DNA of 64,000 bases from Paenibacillus sp. JJ-100 (GCF_948329825.1 NZ_CAOJCM010000005.1:62001-126000), one strand, 5' to 3'; numbered from the stretch's first letter, positions 26,957 through 37,114 are shown. Notes: a model not told the origin generated them from the letters alone. Translations and numbers: made by a program.

Positions 26957-29245
26957 CTATATCTTCTCCATTCCTTTCTCTTCGCGACTGAAACTCTCCC
27001 TGTACTGCTGATGCATCTTATATGCTTCAACACCTGCCAGCAGCACAATGCCAATACCGTGAGTATCATTGAGATTCCAGCCGAGATCATCGCGGTAATA
27101 GAGGGTGGTAAACGAGTAACCTGACCCGCGACAGACACCATAGATGTTGCCTTTGTAATCAATAGATAACCGGGCCAAGCCTTCCCAGCCTTTTCGTACG
27201 GCCTCCCGATAAAGCCCCGGCTGCTCCAGCCAGCCTTCACGAATGCCGCGGGCGTAAGCGTAGATAAACATGGCGGTGCAGGAGGTTTCCTCATAGGAAT
27301 CTGAACGATTCAGTACCTGATGCCACAGCCCATTCTTCCCTTGCATCGCCAGAACCCCGGCACACATTTCCCGATAGAAGGTTAGCAGATCTGGCCGTTT
27401 CAGATGATCCTGCGGGAGAATGGATAATAGCTCGGTTAAGGAAAAAAGCACCCAGCCGTTTCCACGTCCCCACGGAATGCCCGTTGCCTTACCCCGCACA
27501 AAATCATAGACATGGGACATGATCTGCTGATCAGGCAGGTACAGATACTTTTTGAACATCAGAAACTGATTCACTGCATCGTCCCAACAGGACATATCCC
27601 CCGTCAACTGACCATATCGCATTAGAAAAGGCGTGCTCATATACAGATCATCACACCACATCGTCTCCTGCCGCATCTCTCCGCTGCCGCGAACACGGTA
27701 AAATGCGCCATCTTGGAGTCGTTCCTGCTCATAGGCCATATAGTTAGCAATCCGGTCTGCTGTCTCTCTTCCCCCGCGAATCTCACCGAGCTCCATCGCT
27801 GCCAGCAGGGTTGAACCGAATGAGCCGCAGTCATCCAGACTGTCAATGGCCGACAACTGATTGTTAATGCCTGCTGCACCATAGACGGTCCGGTCCCATA
27901 ATCCATATTGATCAAAAGCCGTACTTAGTCCAATATGCTCGCGCACATACTGGATATAATCTTCGCGTCCAAGCTCCTGACCTGTCTGGAGCAGACCCAT
28001 CAGTGTGACCCCAAGGGGATAGTTCCATTTCCCATAATGGGTATTCTCAAGGTACAGACGAACATGCATTGCTGGCAGATCTACACGCCAATAGACACCC
28101 TGTGTCCCATCTTCAAATACGGTGTCCGTAACGGCAATATCTGCTGGAGCAGGCTCCGTACCCGGAATGAAAGGCCCAGTGTAAAGCCACACATCAGTGC
28201 ATCCAGCTACTGGACGTGCCGGCCTCAACCTCCATCCTGCAGCAGCCGACGAATCACCATCAGCATCAGCAACAGTTTGCTCACCTTGTTCAGCTTCTGG
28301 ATGCTTCAATGTAAAGCCCCAGTTCTGCTCGTCCGCTTGATCTAACTGGCCTTTTATGACGAGATCCCTTGTACCGTATCGCCTCGGAAGCTCCACACAA
28401 AAATTCCGGCTATCCGATGCAGCGTACATTTCTGTCCCATCCAGATAGAGTGCGAGGGCACCTTCATGATGACCCTGCAAAATAACCGGTGCCGTCCCCG
28501 GCACGGTAACATCAAGCTTGCACCATGCATAAGCAACAGCAGGCTGAGCTGTGCCATATATTCTGGCAAATGCTCCCTTACTTCGTTCCTCATCACTCCA
28601 TGACTTGCGGGGATACCAGATGAGTCCTGTTTCTTCCTCGGTCATGCCATCACGGGGGAGAATCGATAGCAGTTCATCTACGGGCTCAGAGTAGAGCCAT
28701 CCTTCCTGACCTTTGCGATCCATGCCGGGTGTTAGGAAATGCAGCGGGAAATTTTTGAATGAACCTGTACCAAAAATACCACCAAAGCCTACATCTGTTT
28801 TCACAAAACAGAGTAGCACATCATTCCATCCTTCCTTCACTTGCAAGGGAATCGGAGTTCGTCGCTCGGGAAACAGCTCCTGAAGCAGCTCCGACTTAAA
28901 TATCTGTTCCCCGTTCACATAGATCATCACCGGACTATAACAGTTGAGACTTGTATTGAATGTTGCCTGCCCATCGCTCCACAGCTTGCCCCACACGTAT
29001 ACATACTGACCGCTTCGCGCTTCCTTGCATCGATCTGTCAGATCGAGTTCGTACCTGTAATCTCCCAATCTACGGAAGCCCTCCTCGTGACAGGCTCTAA
29101 ATATGAAGGAGTGCTGCGGATGATCGCCAATATATCGCTGGGCCACTGTTTTCAGCACATCCGGGATGGAATCAAAATGATAGACCTTGTTTGCAATCGC
29201 CTCATGTTCATGAAAATACCGAATAGTCTTCAGCTCCTTTCCCAT
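26957..29245 (-). CDS. Glycoside hydrolase family 88/105 enzyme with N-terminal beta domains
   Basis: Probably removes unsaturated uronic acid from the non-reducing end of oligosaccharides left by polysaccharide lyases (YteR/YesR-like rhamnogalacturonyl hydrolases). It is 762 residues. The N-terminal 360 residues are beta-rich carbohydrate-binding-like modules; the C-terminal (alpha/alpha)6 barrel shows MWCDDLYMSTPFL, IPWGRGNGWVLFSLTELL and NGLWHQVLN. There is no signal peptide, so it acts in the cytoplasm. The start at 29245 is set by the near-abutting deacetylase stop; the open frame continues 190 codons further but only as a shadow of that gene. Confidence 0.85.
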   Translation of the reverse strand: MGKELKTIRYFHEHEAIANKVYHFDSIPDVLKTVAQRYIGDHPQHSFIFRACHEEGFRRLGDYRYELDLTDRCKEARSGQYVYVWGKLWSDGQATFNTSLNCYSPVMIYVNGEQIFKSELLQELFPERRTPIPLQVKEGWNDVLLCFVKTDVGFGGIFGTGSFKNFPLHFLTPGMDRKGQEGWLYSEPVDELLSILPRDGMTEEETGLIWYPRKSWSDEERSKGAFARIYGTAQPAVAYAWCKLDVTVPGTAPVILQGHHEGALALYLDGTEMYAASDSRNFCVELPRRYGTRDLVIKGQLDQADEQNWGFTLKHPEAEQGEQTVADADGDSSAAAGWRLRPARPVAGCTDVWLYTGPFIPGTEPAPADIAVTDTVFEDGTQGVYWRVDLPAMHVRLYLENTHYGKWNYPLGVTLMGLLQTGQELGREDYIQYVREHIGLSTAFDQYGLWDRTVYGAAGINNQLSAIDSLDDCGSFGSTLLAAMELGEIRGGRETADRIANYMAYEQERLQDGAFYRVRGSGEMRQETMWCDDLYMSTPFLMRYGQLTGDMSCWDDAVNQFLMFKKYLYLPDQQIMSHVYDFVRGKATGIPWGRGNGWVLFSLTELLSILPQDHLKRPDLLTFYREMCAGVLAMQGKNGLWHQVLNRSDSYEETSCTAMFIYAYARGIREGWLEQPGLYREAVRKGWEGLARLSIDYKGNIYGVCRGSGYSFTTLYYRDDLGWNLNDTHGIGIVLLAGVEAYKMHQQYRESFSREEKGMEKI

Positions 29246-29246
29246 T

Positions 29247-30068
29247 CTATACTTGAATCCGCTCGCCAAGACGCAGTGTCTCCCCACCTCTGACCTCAAG
29301 TACCTGCTGATCTGCGGTAAACCATACCGACAACGCAGACGGATTATGAATGATTGACCTGTCTGCCGAGCATTCCAGCCGCTGAACGGCTCTCCAGTAT
29401 GCGATAATCTCGCCATTGGTGGCGTACCAGATATCATCTCTGCCGCCAATCTGCTCACCGAACTGTTCGATGATCTCCCAATTATCGTTGTCGTTAAACT
29501 CATAGCTGTGACCCCAGATATAGAGCAGGAGTGGCGTGCCTGTTTTGGTGTGCTGAATAAAACGCTCGGTATAGGACGACAATGCATCGTTATGGTGACA
29601 GGTCGGATGCCATTCCAGTGGCTGCTCAGGTAAGGTAAATCGTCCGTGAGATTCGACAGTACGCGCATAGTCGATACCCAACCACGCCAACTTGGTGCTG
29701 AGCGCACGATCGTATCCTCCATTCGGATAGGCCATCCCGCGCACCGGGTAACCTGAAAGCCGCTCCAGCGCTGCCCGATCCTGCATGATTTCTTCAGCCA
29801 GCAGCTCATTCGGCACATATGGCAATGTCGGATGGGTAACCGTATGCACAGCTACCTCATGACCTGTATACAATGTGGCGACTTCCTCTGCCTCAATACG
29901 CCCGGCCTTGCCCAGCAAGCCTGAGTTGAGATTAAAGGTTGCTTTTAACCCATAACGATTACATATATCCACCAGTCTTCTGTCATGCACTACGCCATCA
30001 TCGTAACTAAGCGTTACCGCTTTCATCACTCCACCCGGATACCGATCAAACTGGATACGATGCCCCAC
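29247..30068 (-). CDS. Polysaccharide deacetylase family protein (intracellular)
   Basis: A CE4/NodB-fold deacetylase of 273 residues. Metal-site motifs are TLSYDDGVVHDRR and HEVAVHTVTHPTLP, plus PNGGYDRAL. The start is GTG behind AGGAGGGG. There is no signal sequence or anchor, unlike peptidoglycan deacetylases, and it sits between two intracellular glycoside hydrolases. It therefore probably strips acetyl groups from imported oligosaccharides; that role is inferred from context. Confidence 0.83.
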   Translation of the reverse strand: MGHRIQFDRYPGGVMKAVTLSYDDGVVHDRRLVDICNRYGLKATFNLNSGLLGKAGRIEAEEVATLYTGHEVAVHTVTHPTLPYVPNELLAEEIMQDRAALERLSGYPVRGMAYPNGGYDRALSTKLAWLGIDYARTVESHGRFTLPEQPLEWHPTCHHNDALSSYTERFIQHTKTGTPLLLYIWGHSYEFNDNDNWEIIEQFGEQIGGRDDIWYATNGEIIAYWRAVQRLECSADRSIIHNPSALSVWFTADQQVLEVRGGETLRLGERIQV

Positions 30069-30125
30069 TTGCTTCCCCTCCTTCTTGTTGCTGTTTCTGT
30101 TTCTACCTCTGTTTCTTTTATGTCC

Positions 30126-33100
30126 TCACCACGGTTGTCGCTGCACGACGTCCTGAAGTCGATGTTCTTTTCCGTCAAAATACATACCTTCCAGCAGACC
30201 AATCAACGTATTGGTCACACACACTTCAATCTCGTTGTCTCCCGGTCGCAACCAGATTCCTTCGCCCTGCCAGCGATATGGAGACCAACAGCGCACACCG
30301 AGACTGTGCCCGTTAATCCGCACCTCTGTAACATCCTGCACAGACCAATCCCTGAATTCCACTTCAAAGCTGTGCACTTCTGTCTCGACTTGGTCCAGCC
30401 AGAACATGCGTTTATAACTCATCTCCCCGGCAAAGTGGGGATACAGCGGCAGTGGCTCTGGTCCGATGCGCTCTGCGACGTGCGGTTCAGGTACAAGTGA
30501 AGCTGCACCTTCATGATGATATTGAACCCCGAATTCCCCTCGCAGATACAGTGGATCAACAATCCCATCCTCATCTCGGGTGATCTCCACTCGAACAACT
30601 AGTTCATTAAGGCCCCTGTGGAGCATCTCTGCTACGTTACAGGCGATATTCGTATGATCCGTAATTTCAACTGGTATGAATTGTTCTCTCGTTACCGTAT
30701 GACCGTTGATTTCCATCGTCCATGCTCCCGAAATGGCAGCACGATCCATGAACAGCAGACATTCCGGCAGTGCTGTCCTCAGCTCAAACGTTGCAGTATA
30801 TCGACACTGGATCGGGTAGGCTACGGAAGCCTTTTTCGGTGTACCAAATACTTGTTCAAACTGAAGGGGTAGTGGGTGCTGCGCTGCAAAGGCTGCGGTC
30901 AGATCAATAAACGGCTTAACGCTGGTCTGCGGTATCTCCAGAAAATCACCGTTCACATTGGATGCCTGTACTTGAAACTGTCCGATACGCAAGTTATTAG
31001 ACTGTACCGCCTTGATCCGCCAAGGTCCTTCACTAGATAGCACTATTTTATGGGTAGTTTCCGCTTCAGCTCCTGCATCTTCACATTCTGGAGACCTACA
31101 GCCAGCCCTCGATTGCAAAAGGAACCGGACCGCATGCGCTTCATATGGCGCTAACGTAAGGGGAATGCACCACTGGCCTTCAAGAGATGTAGTTGGAATT
31201 ACCTCCTGTTGGCCAGTCTCTAGGTTTAGACGTTCAACAAGCAGTACGCTGTCTTTGTCGTTGGACACCCCCACGCTGTACCTCAGCTGAAGCTGTTCGC
31301 TATTGATCCTCATCTGCCCTTCATAACATTCTCCCTCCTGATTGGACAGGAAAACAATAAATTCTCTGGCAGATAACTGCCGAATCTGCATTAGCAGTGC
31401 TGTACTTTCCTCTACCATGGTCCAGCTGACTACCTCAGGCACAACCTTCTCCAGCAGTAGCGAAAGTCGTTCTAATGGAAGAGCATTCTCGCCTTCGCTT
31501 CCCGCCTCGTACGGAAGAAAATAAGTGTTACCCCGGTTCTCACCGGACTGACCATTTTGATCCGCTGTTCCAAAAAAGTCAGTCGCTTCCTCTCCCGCCG
31601 GGCTTCCAGGCTGGATAGCGATATGAGGCAGCATTCCCATCGAAATAACAGTGCCTCCTGCTGTAACCAATCGCTCGATCTGTTTCCAGGCAGCGGCCTC
31701 CAGATTGAGCATAGGTGGCAGAATTAACACCTCGTAACAGGCAGCACCGATCTGAATAACCCCATTTGTCACATCTGCTTCGGCCAGCAGTTCCGGGTCA
31801 AGGTGGTCGTAATCCCGTCGCTGCTGCAGCAGATGAGCCGTGATTCGCATCCAGTCCTGAATTAGCTGATTCAGCTTCATCCGTTCTGCTTCATCCTCGC
31901 CGCTATAATCGAAACCGTGCAGCGGGTTGCCCATCAGACTCCAGAAGGTGGTCGTTGGATCAAGCACGGCGATATGGATCATTGCTGTACCTGAGCTCAT
32001 GAGGTAACTCAGGCGGCCTGTATAATCGCCCAACTGTCTGAAATGCTTCCAGTACGGATTCTGTAGAAACTGGGAGGGTGGTGCATCATGCTTGGTCAGG
32101 CCACCAATGGTATAGAAAAACGCATGAAAGTTATAAAAATTAGTGCCCATGGCAGCCATTCGGTCAATCATCCATTTGGCATCCTGCAAAGTCATCGACC
32201 AGCCGACACTGTGGAAGCATTCAATCATATTACGGCTCCGTCCCAGCTGACGGGCAAGTGAACTGACCATTTTCGGATTATCACGCAGTCTCTGACCATA
32301 CCGCTCCAGAATCCATGACAACGAACGGCCCATTTTCTCATGTGCCGAATCCCCTCCGGGCATATGGCTGTACAACTGGGTCGTCATCCGCACCCCCGGC
32401 ACCTCTGCTGCATACTGAATACCTGCCGCTTCACACCAGTCATGCACCTGCTTGTGATATGATTCCCGTAGTAACAGATGCAGCGACTGAAAATAGTCAT
32501 ATCGAATCACAGCGGCATTCGGCGCATCAGAATATAGCAATGCGGGCAAAGATTCGAGCAGGCTGTAACCACAGCGTTCACCGAAATAACGTGGCAACTG
32601 CGGTGACCAGGGCAGCCTGCCCAGCGGGGCAATTTCATCCGAGAACATGCCCTGTATTACACCGCTCTCAAAATGTTCCCCCACAGCATGCTTATAACGT
32701 TCATGAGTCAGCTGGATAAAATGGCTCATCGCCTCCCTGTGACACGGGTCCACAAAATGGCCGTAATACTTAAAGTCCTCAATCTCCTTTTCCTGAAAAA
32801 CAATGAGCTCCCAATCTCCTTCCGGCACATCCCATAGCAGGCGAAATGCGGTTTGGTACGTGAAGAAACGTTTGCGGTTATACGATGTGAGCCCCGTCTC
32901 CTGGTAAACCTGATCCGTCTGGATGTTACCGATGAAACGACGCAGGTCAATGGATGAATGCCACTCACGCTTACCCTGTACATCCCGCCGAACCGCCTTC
33001 GCCAGTAGAATACGCCCCCATGGGAGCTGCTTCTGGGCAACTTCCCCCCCACGAGCAACCACATGATGATGGATCAGTTCACGCTGCTTCGCTTCCGGAA

Positions 33101-33407
33101 AATCCAGTGTCACCTCTCCCCCAGCCATCCCGCTTGGATATGGATATTCGTCATACAACCAGACCTGCATGCCACGAGTGGCGGCTTCGCTAACAGCGAT
33201 ACGCACCTTGTCAAACCACGCTTCGGACAGATAGGGAACTTGCAGACCTTGACGGGGGCAGATAAAGAACCCGCCCACGCCTTGTGCATGCATCTCTGCA
33301 ATCTGCCGTCTGATCTGCTCTTCCTGCATCTCTCCGTTCCAAAACCAAAAGGGATGCACCCGATACTGTGGTCCGGGATGTTCAAATGCATTACGGTTCC
33401 ACTCCAT
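30126..33407 (-). CDS. Large glycoside hydrolase, GH106-like (alpha-L-rhamnosidase type)
   Basis: A 1093-residue cytoplasmic hydrolase. The N-terminal region has the signature PFWFWNGEMQEEQIRRQI, then GVGGFFICPRQGL and LYDEYPYPSGMAGG, typical of the GH106-like barrel. The C-terminal third has GH2-type sugar-binding beta-sandwich features (NELVVRVEITR, GDNEIEVCVTNTLIGLLEG). No signal peptide. The ATG at 33407 has GGGAGG eight bases upstream; the in-frame ATG at 33449 overlaps the upstream stop but has no site. It lies between the importer's binding protein and the deacetylase. Exact specificity is not certain. Confidence 0.8.
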   Translation of the reverse strand: MEWNRNAFEHPGPQYRVHPFWFWNGEMQEEQIRRQIAEMHAQGVGGFFICPRQGLQVPYLSEAWFDKVRIAVSEAATRGMQVWLYDEYPYPSGMAGGEVTLDFPEAKQRELIHHHVVARGGEVAQKQLPWGRILLAKAVRRDVQGKREWHSSIDLRRFIGNIQTDQVYQETGLTSYNRKRFFTYQTAFRLLWDVPEGDWELIVFQEKEIEDFKYYGHFVDPCHREAMSHFIQLTHERYKHAVGEHFESGVIQGMFSDEIAPLGRLPWSPQLPRYFGERCGYSLLESLPALLYSDAPNAAVIRYDYFQSLHLLLRESYHKQVHDWCEAAGIQYAAEVPGVRMTTQLYSHMPGGDSAHEKMGRSLSWILERYGQRLRDNPKMVSSLARQLGRSRNMIECFHSVGWSMTLQDAKWMIDRMAAMGTNFYNFHAFFYTIGGLTKHDAPPSQFLQNPYWKHFRQLGDYTGRLSYLMSSGTAMIHIAVLDPTTTFWSLMGNPLHGFDYSGEDEAERMKLNQLIQDWMRITAHLLQQRRDYDHLDPELLAEADVTNGVIQIGAACYEVLILPPMLNLEAAAWKQIERLVTAGGTVISMGMLPHIAIQPGSPAGEEATDFFGTADQNGQSGENRGNTYFLPYEAGSEGENALPLERLSLLLEKVVPEVVSWTMVEESTALLMQIRQLSAREFIVFLSNQEGECYEGQMRINSEQLQLRYSVGVSNDKDSVLLVERLNLETGQQEVIPTTSLEGQWCIPLTLAPYEAHAVRFLLQSRAGCRSPECEDAGAEAETTHKIVLSSEGPWRIKAVQSNNLRIGQFQVQASNVNGDFLEIPQTSVKPFIDLTAAFAAQHPLPLQFEQVFGTPKKASVAYPIQCRYTATFELRTALPECLLFMDRAAISGAWTMEINGHTVTREQFIPVEITDHTNIACNVAEMLHRGLNELVVRVEITRDEDGIVDPLYLRGEFGVQYHHEGAASLVPEPHVAERIGPEPLPLYPHFAGEMSYKRMFWLDQVETEVHSFEVEFRDWSVQDVTEVRINGHSLGVRCWSPYRWQGEGIWLRPGDNEIEVCVTNTLIGLLEGMYFDGKEHRLQDVVQRQPW

Positions 33408-33445
33408 GTCATTTGCCTCCCTGTTTGTTATAACCAGCTCATTCT

Positions 33446-34957
33446 TCATTTCAAGGCAGCGTACAGCTCATTCATTTCCTTCACATACTCGTCTCCACCG
33501 CTGCTTTTCCATAAAGCCACCGCATCTGCAAATCCTTTTTCATCGATCTGTCCTACAATATATTTGATCCGGGCATCATTAATGATATTGTCCAGCTGCG
33601 GTCCTTTCTGAGCATATATATCCGAGATCAGCGGCTCGCCTGGATTAGCGACAACGATCTGCTCATTGGCTTTCTGTACCTGTGCCACCTTCTCCCGGAC
33701 AGGGGTTGGCTCGACGCGAAGCGTTTTGTCCTCAGGAATGAACATCAGCATCTGATTCAGCCCTTGTACATCCCGCAGTGCGAGCTTGTCGGTTGTTGGA
33801 AGCACATAATCTCCTTTTTTCTCATACTGCTTGCCCTCAATACCGTTCCCCAGCAAAGCCTGCAATTCAGGCTCGTTCAATTGATCCAGGAAATGCAGCA
33901 CCTTCTTGAGCTCTTCTTCGGTTTTGACACTGCTTTTGGAGATCGCAATCATACCCGAATACCCCGAAGTTGGCATATCCCGCAGCCCCTTGGGCCCCTC
34001 CATCGCCTGCAGCACATCTACGCGTCCTGTTGCGTTCGGGTCCTTCTCCAAAATCTTCTGATCCATACGCTGTGCATTATCCGCTACATCCACCATGACA
34101 CCCGCTTTCCCGTTCACAAACGGATCAGGCAGCTTCGTCGGGTCCATCACGGCAAAGTCCTTGTTGACCAGACCTTCGCTATAGATTTGTCTGAAAAATT
34201 TCAGTGCCTCCATATACTCCGGGGTCTCATGTGCAGGGATCAGACCGCCCTTCCCGTCATCGCCCCACTTGTTCGGAGCTCCGAACCAAATCTGCATATT
34301 ATCCCACGGGCCAGTAAATTTGCTCGCGACCAGACCATAGGTGTCGTCTTTACCGTTTCCATCCGGGTCATCCTTCGTAAACGCTCTGAGCACATTGTAG
34401 AACTCTTCAATGGTTTTGGGTTCCTGCAGCCCCAGCTTTTCCAACCAATCACTTCGAATCGTCACACCGTTGCGCCCCAATGCACGTGCCCGGTAGATGC
34501 CGTATGTTTTGCCATCAATGGAAGCATTGTTCTGGATGATCTCATTCATCTTGCTCAGGTTCGGATAATCCTTCAAATACGCGTCAAGTTCCCAGAATGC
34601 CCCTGTCCGGGCCGCATTAATGAAGCTAGGCGACTTGCCCAGCACTACCATAATCTGAGGAAGCTTGCCCGATGCCAGAGTAATGTTGAATTTATCCTCA
34701 TAGGAACTGCTTGGCACCCACTGGAGATCAACATCGACTTGAGTGAGCTCCTCCAGCTTCTGAATTACCGGGCTGTTCGCTGGCGGATTCTCCGCTTCAA
34801 AGTTTGGCAGCATAACGGTAAACTGTTGCTTCGTGCCTGCTCCCGATGTTCCTGATCCTTCCTTGGATTCAGTGGAGCATGCTCCCAAAACGGTGCCGAG
34901 TACGAGTGATGCTGAGAGCAGCCAAGCCCCTTTTTTCAACGCGTTCATGTGTACCAT
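33446..34957 (-). CDS. ABC transporter substrate-binding lipoprotein (sugar, LplA/YtcQ type)
   Basis: Captures oligosaccharides outside the cell for the two permeases encoded just upstream. It is 503 residues; the signal peptide ends in lipobox VLGAC (Cys27), followed by a Ser/Gly linker and a two-lobed family 1-type binding fold with LASGKLPQIMVV, TYGLVASKF and DPTKLPDPFVNGKAGVMVD. GGGGGAG lies a few bases before the ATG. No ATPase gene is present; this importer class usually shares one MsmX-type ATPase encoded elsewhere. Confidence 0.9.
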   Translation of the reverse strand: MVHMNALKKGAWLLSASLVLGTVLGACSTESKEGSGTSGAGTKQQFTVMLPNFEAENPPANSPVIQKLEELTQVDVDLQWVPSSSYEDKFNITLASGKLPQIMVVLGKSPSFINAARTGAFWELDAYLKDYPNLSKMNEIIQNNASIDGKTYGIYRARALGRNGVTIRSDWLEKLGLQEPKTIEEFYNVLRAFTKDDPDGNGKDDTYGLVASKFTGPWDNMQIWFGAPNKWGDDGKGGLIPAHETPEYMEALKFFRQIYSEGLVNKDFAVMDPTKLPDPFVNGKAGVMVDVADNAQRMDQKILEKDPNATGRVDVLQAMEGPKGLRDMPTSGYSGMIAISKSSVKTEEELKKVLHFLDQLNEPELQALLGNGIEGKQYEKKGDYVLPTTDKLALRDVQGLNQMLMFIPEDKTLRVEPTPVREKVAQVQKANEQIVVANPGEPLISDIYAQKGPQLDNIINDARIKYIVGQIDEKGFADAVALWKSSGGDEYVKEMNELYAALK

Positions 34958-34975
34958 ACGTTCTCCCCCTTGGTT

Positions 34976-35863
34976 TTAACCTTTGATAGAACCTAACATG
35001 ACCCCTTTAGCAAAATGCTTCTGCAAAAACGGATATACCAGCAAAATAGGGATGGTGCCTACAACGATTACCGCCATTTTGATGGACTGCTCGGGCGGCT
35101 GCACAAAGTTCGGGTCCATATTCGCCATATCACCAACGCTAGCCTGAGATAACAGTACAATCTGTCGCAGCATGACCTGCAACGGCCATTTCTCACTGTC
35201 CGAAATGTACAACAGCGCCGAGAAGAAATTGTTCCAATGGCCTACAGCGTAGAACAGGGCAAAGGTAGCAATGACCGGTTTGGACAGCGGCAACACGATC
35301 CGCCACAGGACACCCAGATCCGAACAGCCGTCGATACGGGCCGCTTCCTCCAGCCCGGGCGGCATTTGTTGAAAAAAGTTTTTGACAACAATCAAATTAA
35401 AAGCGCTAATTGCGCCAGGAAGCATCAAGGCCCAGTACGAATCGAGCAGCCCCAATCCGCGAATGACAAGGTACGTTGGAATCATGCCGCCGCCAAATAG
35501 CATGGAGAAAATGACCATATTCATCAGCACATTACGGCCCCAAAAGTCACTTCTGGACAGCGGATAAGCCATCGTAAGTGTGAAAAACAAATTCACCAGT
35601 GTACCTGCGACGGTAATGAACACGGATACACCAATGCTGCGAAATATAGTAGAGGACGAAAAAATATACTCATAAGCACTGAAGGAGAACACCTTCGGGA
35701 TCAGAAAAAAGCTTCGTTCTGTAATTTCAGCCTCCGTGGCAAACGAATTCCCTATAATATACAAGAAAGGAAGCACAGTTAAGATACCCAGAAGGCCCAG
35801 CATGACATAGTTGAACACATCAAATACCTTACCGGCAGAGCTGTTGTATAAACGGCTGTTCAC
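34976..35863 (-). CDS. Carbohydrate ABC transporter permease (LplC/YtcP type)
   Basis: One of the two membrane channels of the importer. It is 295 residues with six spans and the ATPase-contact EAA loop (LEEAARIDGCSDLGVLWRIVLPLSKP). The N-terminus FDVFNYVMLGLLGILTVLPFLYIIGNS is typical of this subfamily, as is the C-terminal YPFLQKHFAKGVMLGSIKG. It lies 33 bases after the other permease and 18 before the binding protein. Confidence 0.92.
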   Translation of the reverse strand: MNSRLYNSSAGKVFDVFNYVMLGLLGILTVLPFLYIIGNSFATEAEITERSFFLIPKVFSFSAYEYIFSSSTIFRSIGVSVFITVAGTLVNLFFTLTMAYPLSRSDFWGRNVLMNMVIFSMLFGGGMIPTYLVIRGLGLLDSYWALMLPGAISAFNLIVVKNFFQQMPPGLEEAARIDGCSDLGVLWRIVLPLSKPVIATFALFYAVGHWNNFFSALLYISDSEKWPLQVMLRQIVLLSQASVGDMANMDPNFVQPPEQSIKMAVIVVGTIPILLVYPFLQKHFAKGVMLGSIKG

Positions 35864-35896
35864 AGGCGTTCCTCCTTCCAGATGATTTTGACACTA

Positions 35897-36886
35897 TCAA
35901 TAAATGCCTGGATGACCGAACTTTTTCGCCAGTTTATTGCTGCCGAGCACTAGAATGATGCCCACCACCGATTTAAACAGCCCAACAGCCGTACTGTAAC
36001 TGAATGCACCTTGGGTAATGCCCACGGTGTATACATACGTATCGAATACATCAGCCACATCACGGTTCAACGAATTGGTCATCAGGTAAATCTGTTCGAA
36101 CCCGGTATCCAAAAAGTTGCCCAGCCGCAAAATCAGCAAAATGACAATCGTCGTACGGATCGCAGGAAGTGTAACATGCCACATACGCCGCAGCCGTCCT
36201 GCTCCGTCCACAATGGAAGCCTCGTACTGCTCCGTATCGACACCTGCAAGAGCTGCCAGGAAAATGATCGTGCCCCAGCCCATCTCCTTCCACATCATTT
36301 GAATGATAATCAGAGGCCGGAATGAGCCCGGGCTGGAGAGCACATCGACAGGCTGGCCTGTAATCCAGGCGATCAGATCATAGAGCACACCGCCCTGCGG
36401 GGTGAGAAACACATAAGTGATGCTTGCAATAATCACCATGGATACGAAATGGGGCACATAGACCAGCGTCTGAATGGTTCTTTTGAAGAAGGTCACGCGA
36501 ATTTCATTTAATAACAGGGCAATAATGATTGGTGCCGGGAAAAAGAAAATCAGATCATATAGTGCCAGAAGCAGTGTGTTGCGAAGCAAGCGAAAGAAAT
36601 CCGGGTTAGAGAAAAAATTGGTGAAGTTCTCCATCCCGACCCACTCGCTCTGACGAATGCCAAGGAAGGGCTGATAATCCTGAAAGGCAATGACGATACC
36701 CCACATCGGTAAATATTTGAAGATCACAAAATACAAAAAACCGGGAAGCACAAGCACATATAACCATTTGTTTCGTTTAATTTGCCTCTTCCAGTTGGAC
36801 TCTCGTTTCACCTTTTGTAAGGTGACGTCCGCCTGAGTAGCGATCGCTGCCTGACCAGCTTCATGTCTGTTCATGTTCCCGTTCAT
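35897..36886 (-). CDS. Carbohydrate ABC transporter permease (LplB/YteP type)
   Basis: The first gene of the importer operon. It is 329 residues, with a 35-residue basic cytoplasmic lead-in, six spans (LYVLVLPGFLYFVIFKYLPM first) and the EAA loop (YEASIVDGAGRLRRMWHVTLPAI). The end PGIY is typical of LplB-like permeases. The start follows a GGGGGGG-rich ribosome site. A perfect cre box lies about 30 bases upstream, so carbon catabolite repression is expected. Confidence 0.92.
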   Translation of the reverse strand: MNGNMNRHEAGQAAIATQADVTLQKVKRESNWKRQIKRNKWLYVLVLPGFLYFVIFKYLPMWGIVIAFQDYQPFLGIRQSEWVGMENFTNFFSNPDFFRLLRNTLLLALYDLIFFFPAPIIIALLLNEIRVTFFKRTIQTLVYVPHFVSMVIIASITYVFLTPQGGVLYDLIAWITGQPVDVLSSPGSFRPLIIIQMMWKEMGWGTIIFLAALAGVDTEQYEASIVDGAGRLRRMWHVTLPAIRTTIVILLILRLGNFLDTGFEQIYLMTNSLNRDVADVFDTYVYTVGITQGAFSYSTAVGLFKSVVGIILVLGSNKLAKKFGHPGIY

Positions 36887-36916
36887 GGTTCCCCCCCTTG
36901 TGTCTGTGATTTAAAT

Positions 36917-36930
36917 TGTAAGCGTTATCA
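36917..36930. promoter_or_regulatory. CcpA cre site before the importer/hydrolase operon
   Basis: TGTAAGCGTTATCA matches the Bacillus cre consensus TGWAANCGNTNWCA at every position and contains the central CG. It lies 31-44 bases upstream of the LplB-type start. A possible -10 box (TATAGT, minus strand 36947-36952) lies just upstream of it, so CcpA bound here would block transcription when preferred sugars are present. Confidence 0.8.
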
Positions 36931-37114
36931 AAGTTCTGGTAATCAGACTATACAGCAAGCGATTTGCAGGCAACCTTCATTTTTTGCTGTGACTGTATAA
37001 CTGTTGATAAAACCCGCTATAGCGCCATTTTGGGGGTAGCTTGCACATTTTATAACGGAACGCATTGCACTTTTTTGCCGATTTCTCTTTCTTTGTTTTG
37101 AGTAAGAAAAGATG

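Noticed and set aside
29246..29818. 190-codon N-terminal extension of the GH105/88 gene
   Set aside because: It overlaps the whole polysaccharide deacetylase gene in another frame and has no similarity or start signal; the ATG at 29245 abuts the deacetylase stop.
33764..34855. 363-codon plus-strand frame opposite the substrate-binding protein gene
   Set aside because: It is antisense to a clear lipoprotein gene, is rich in His, Arg and Leu without a domain, and has no ribosome site.
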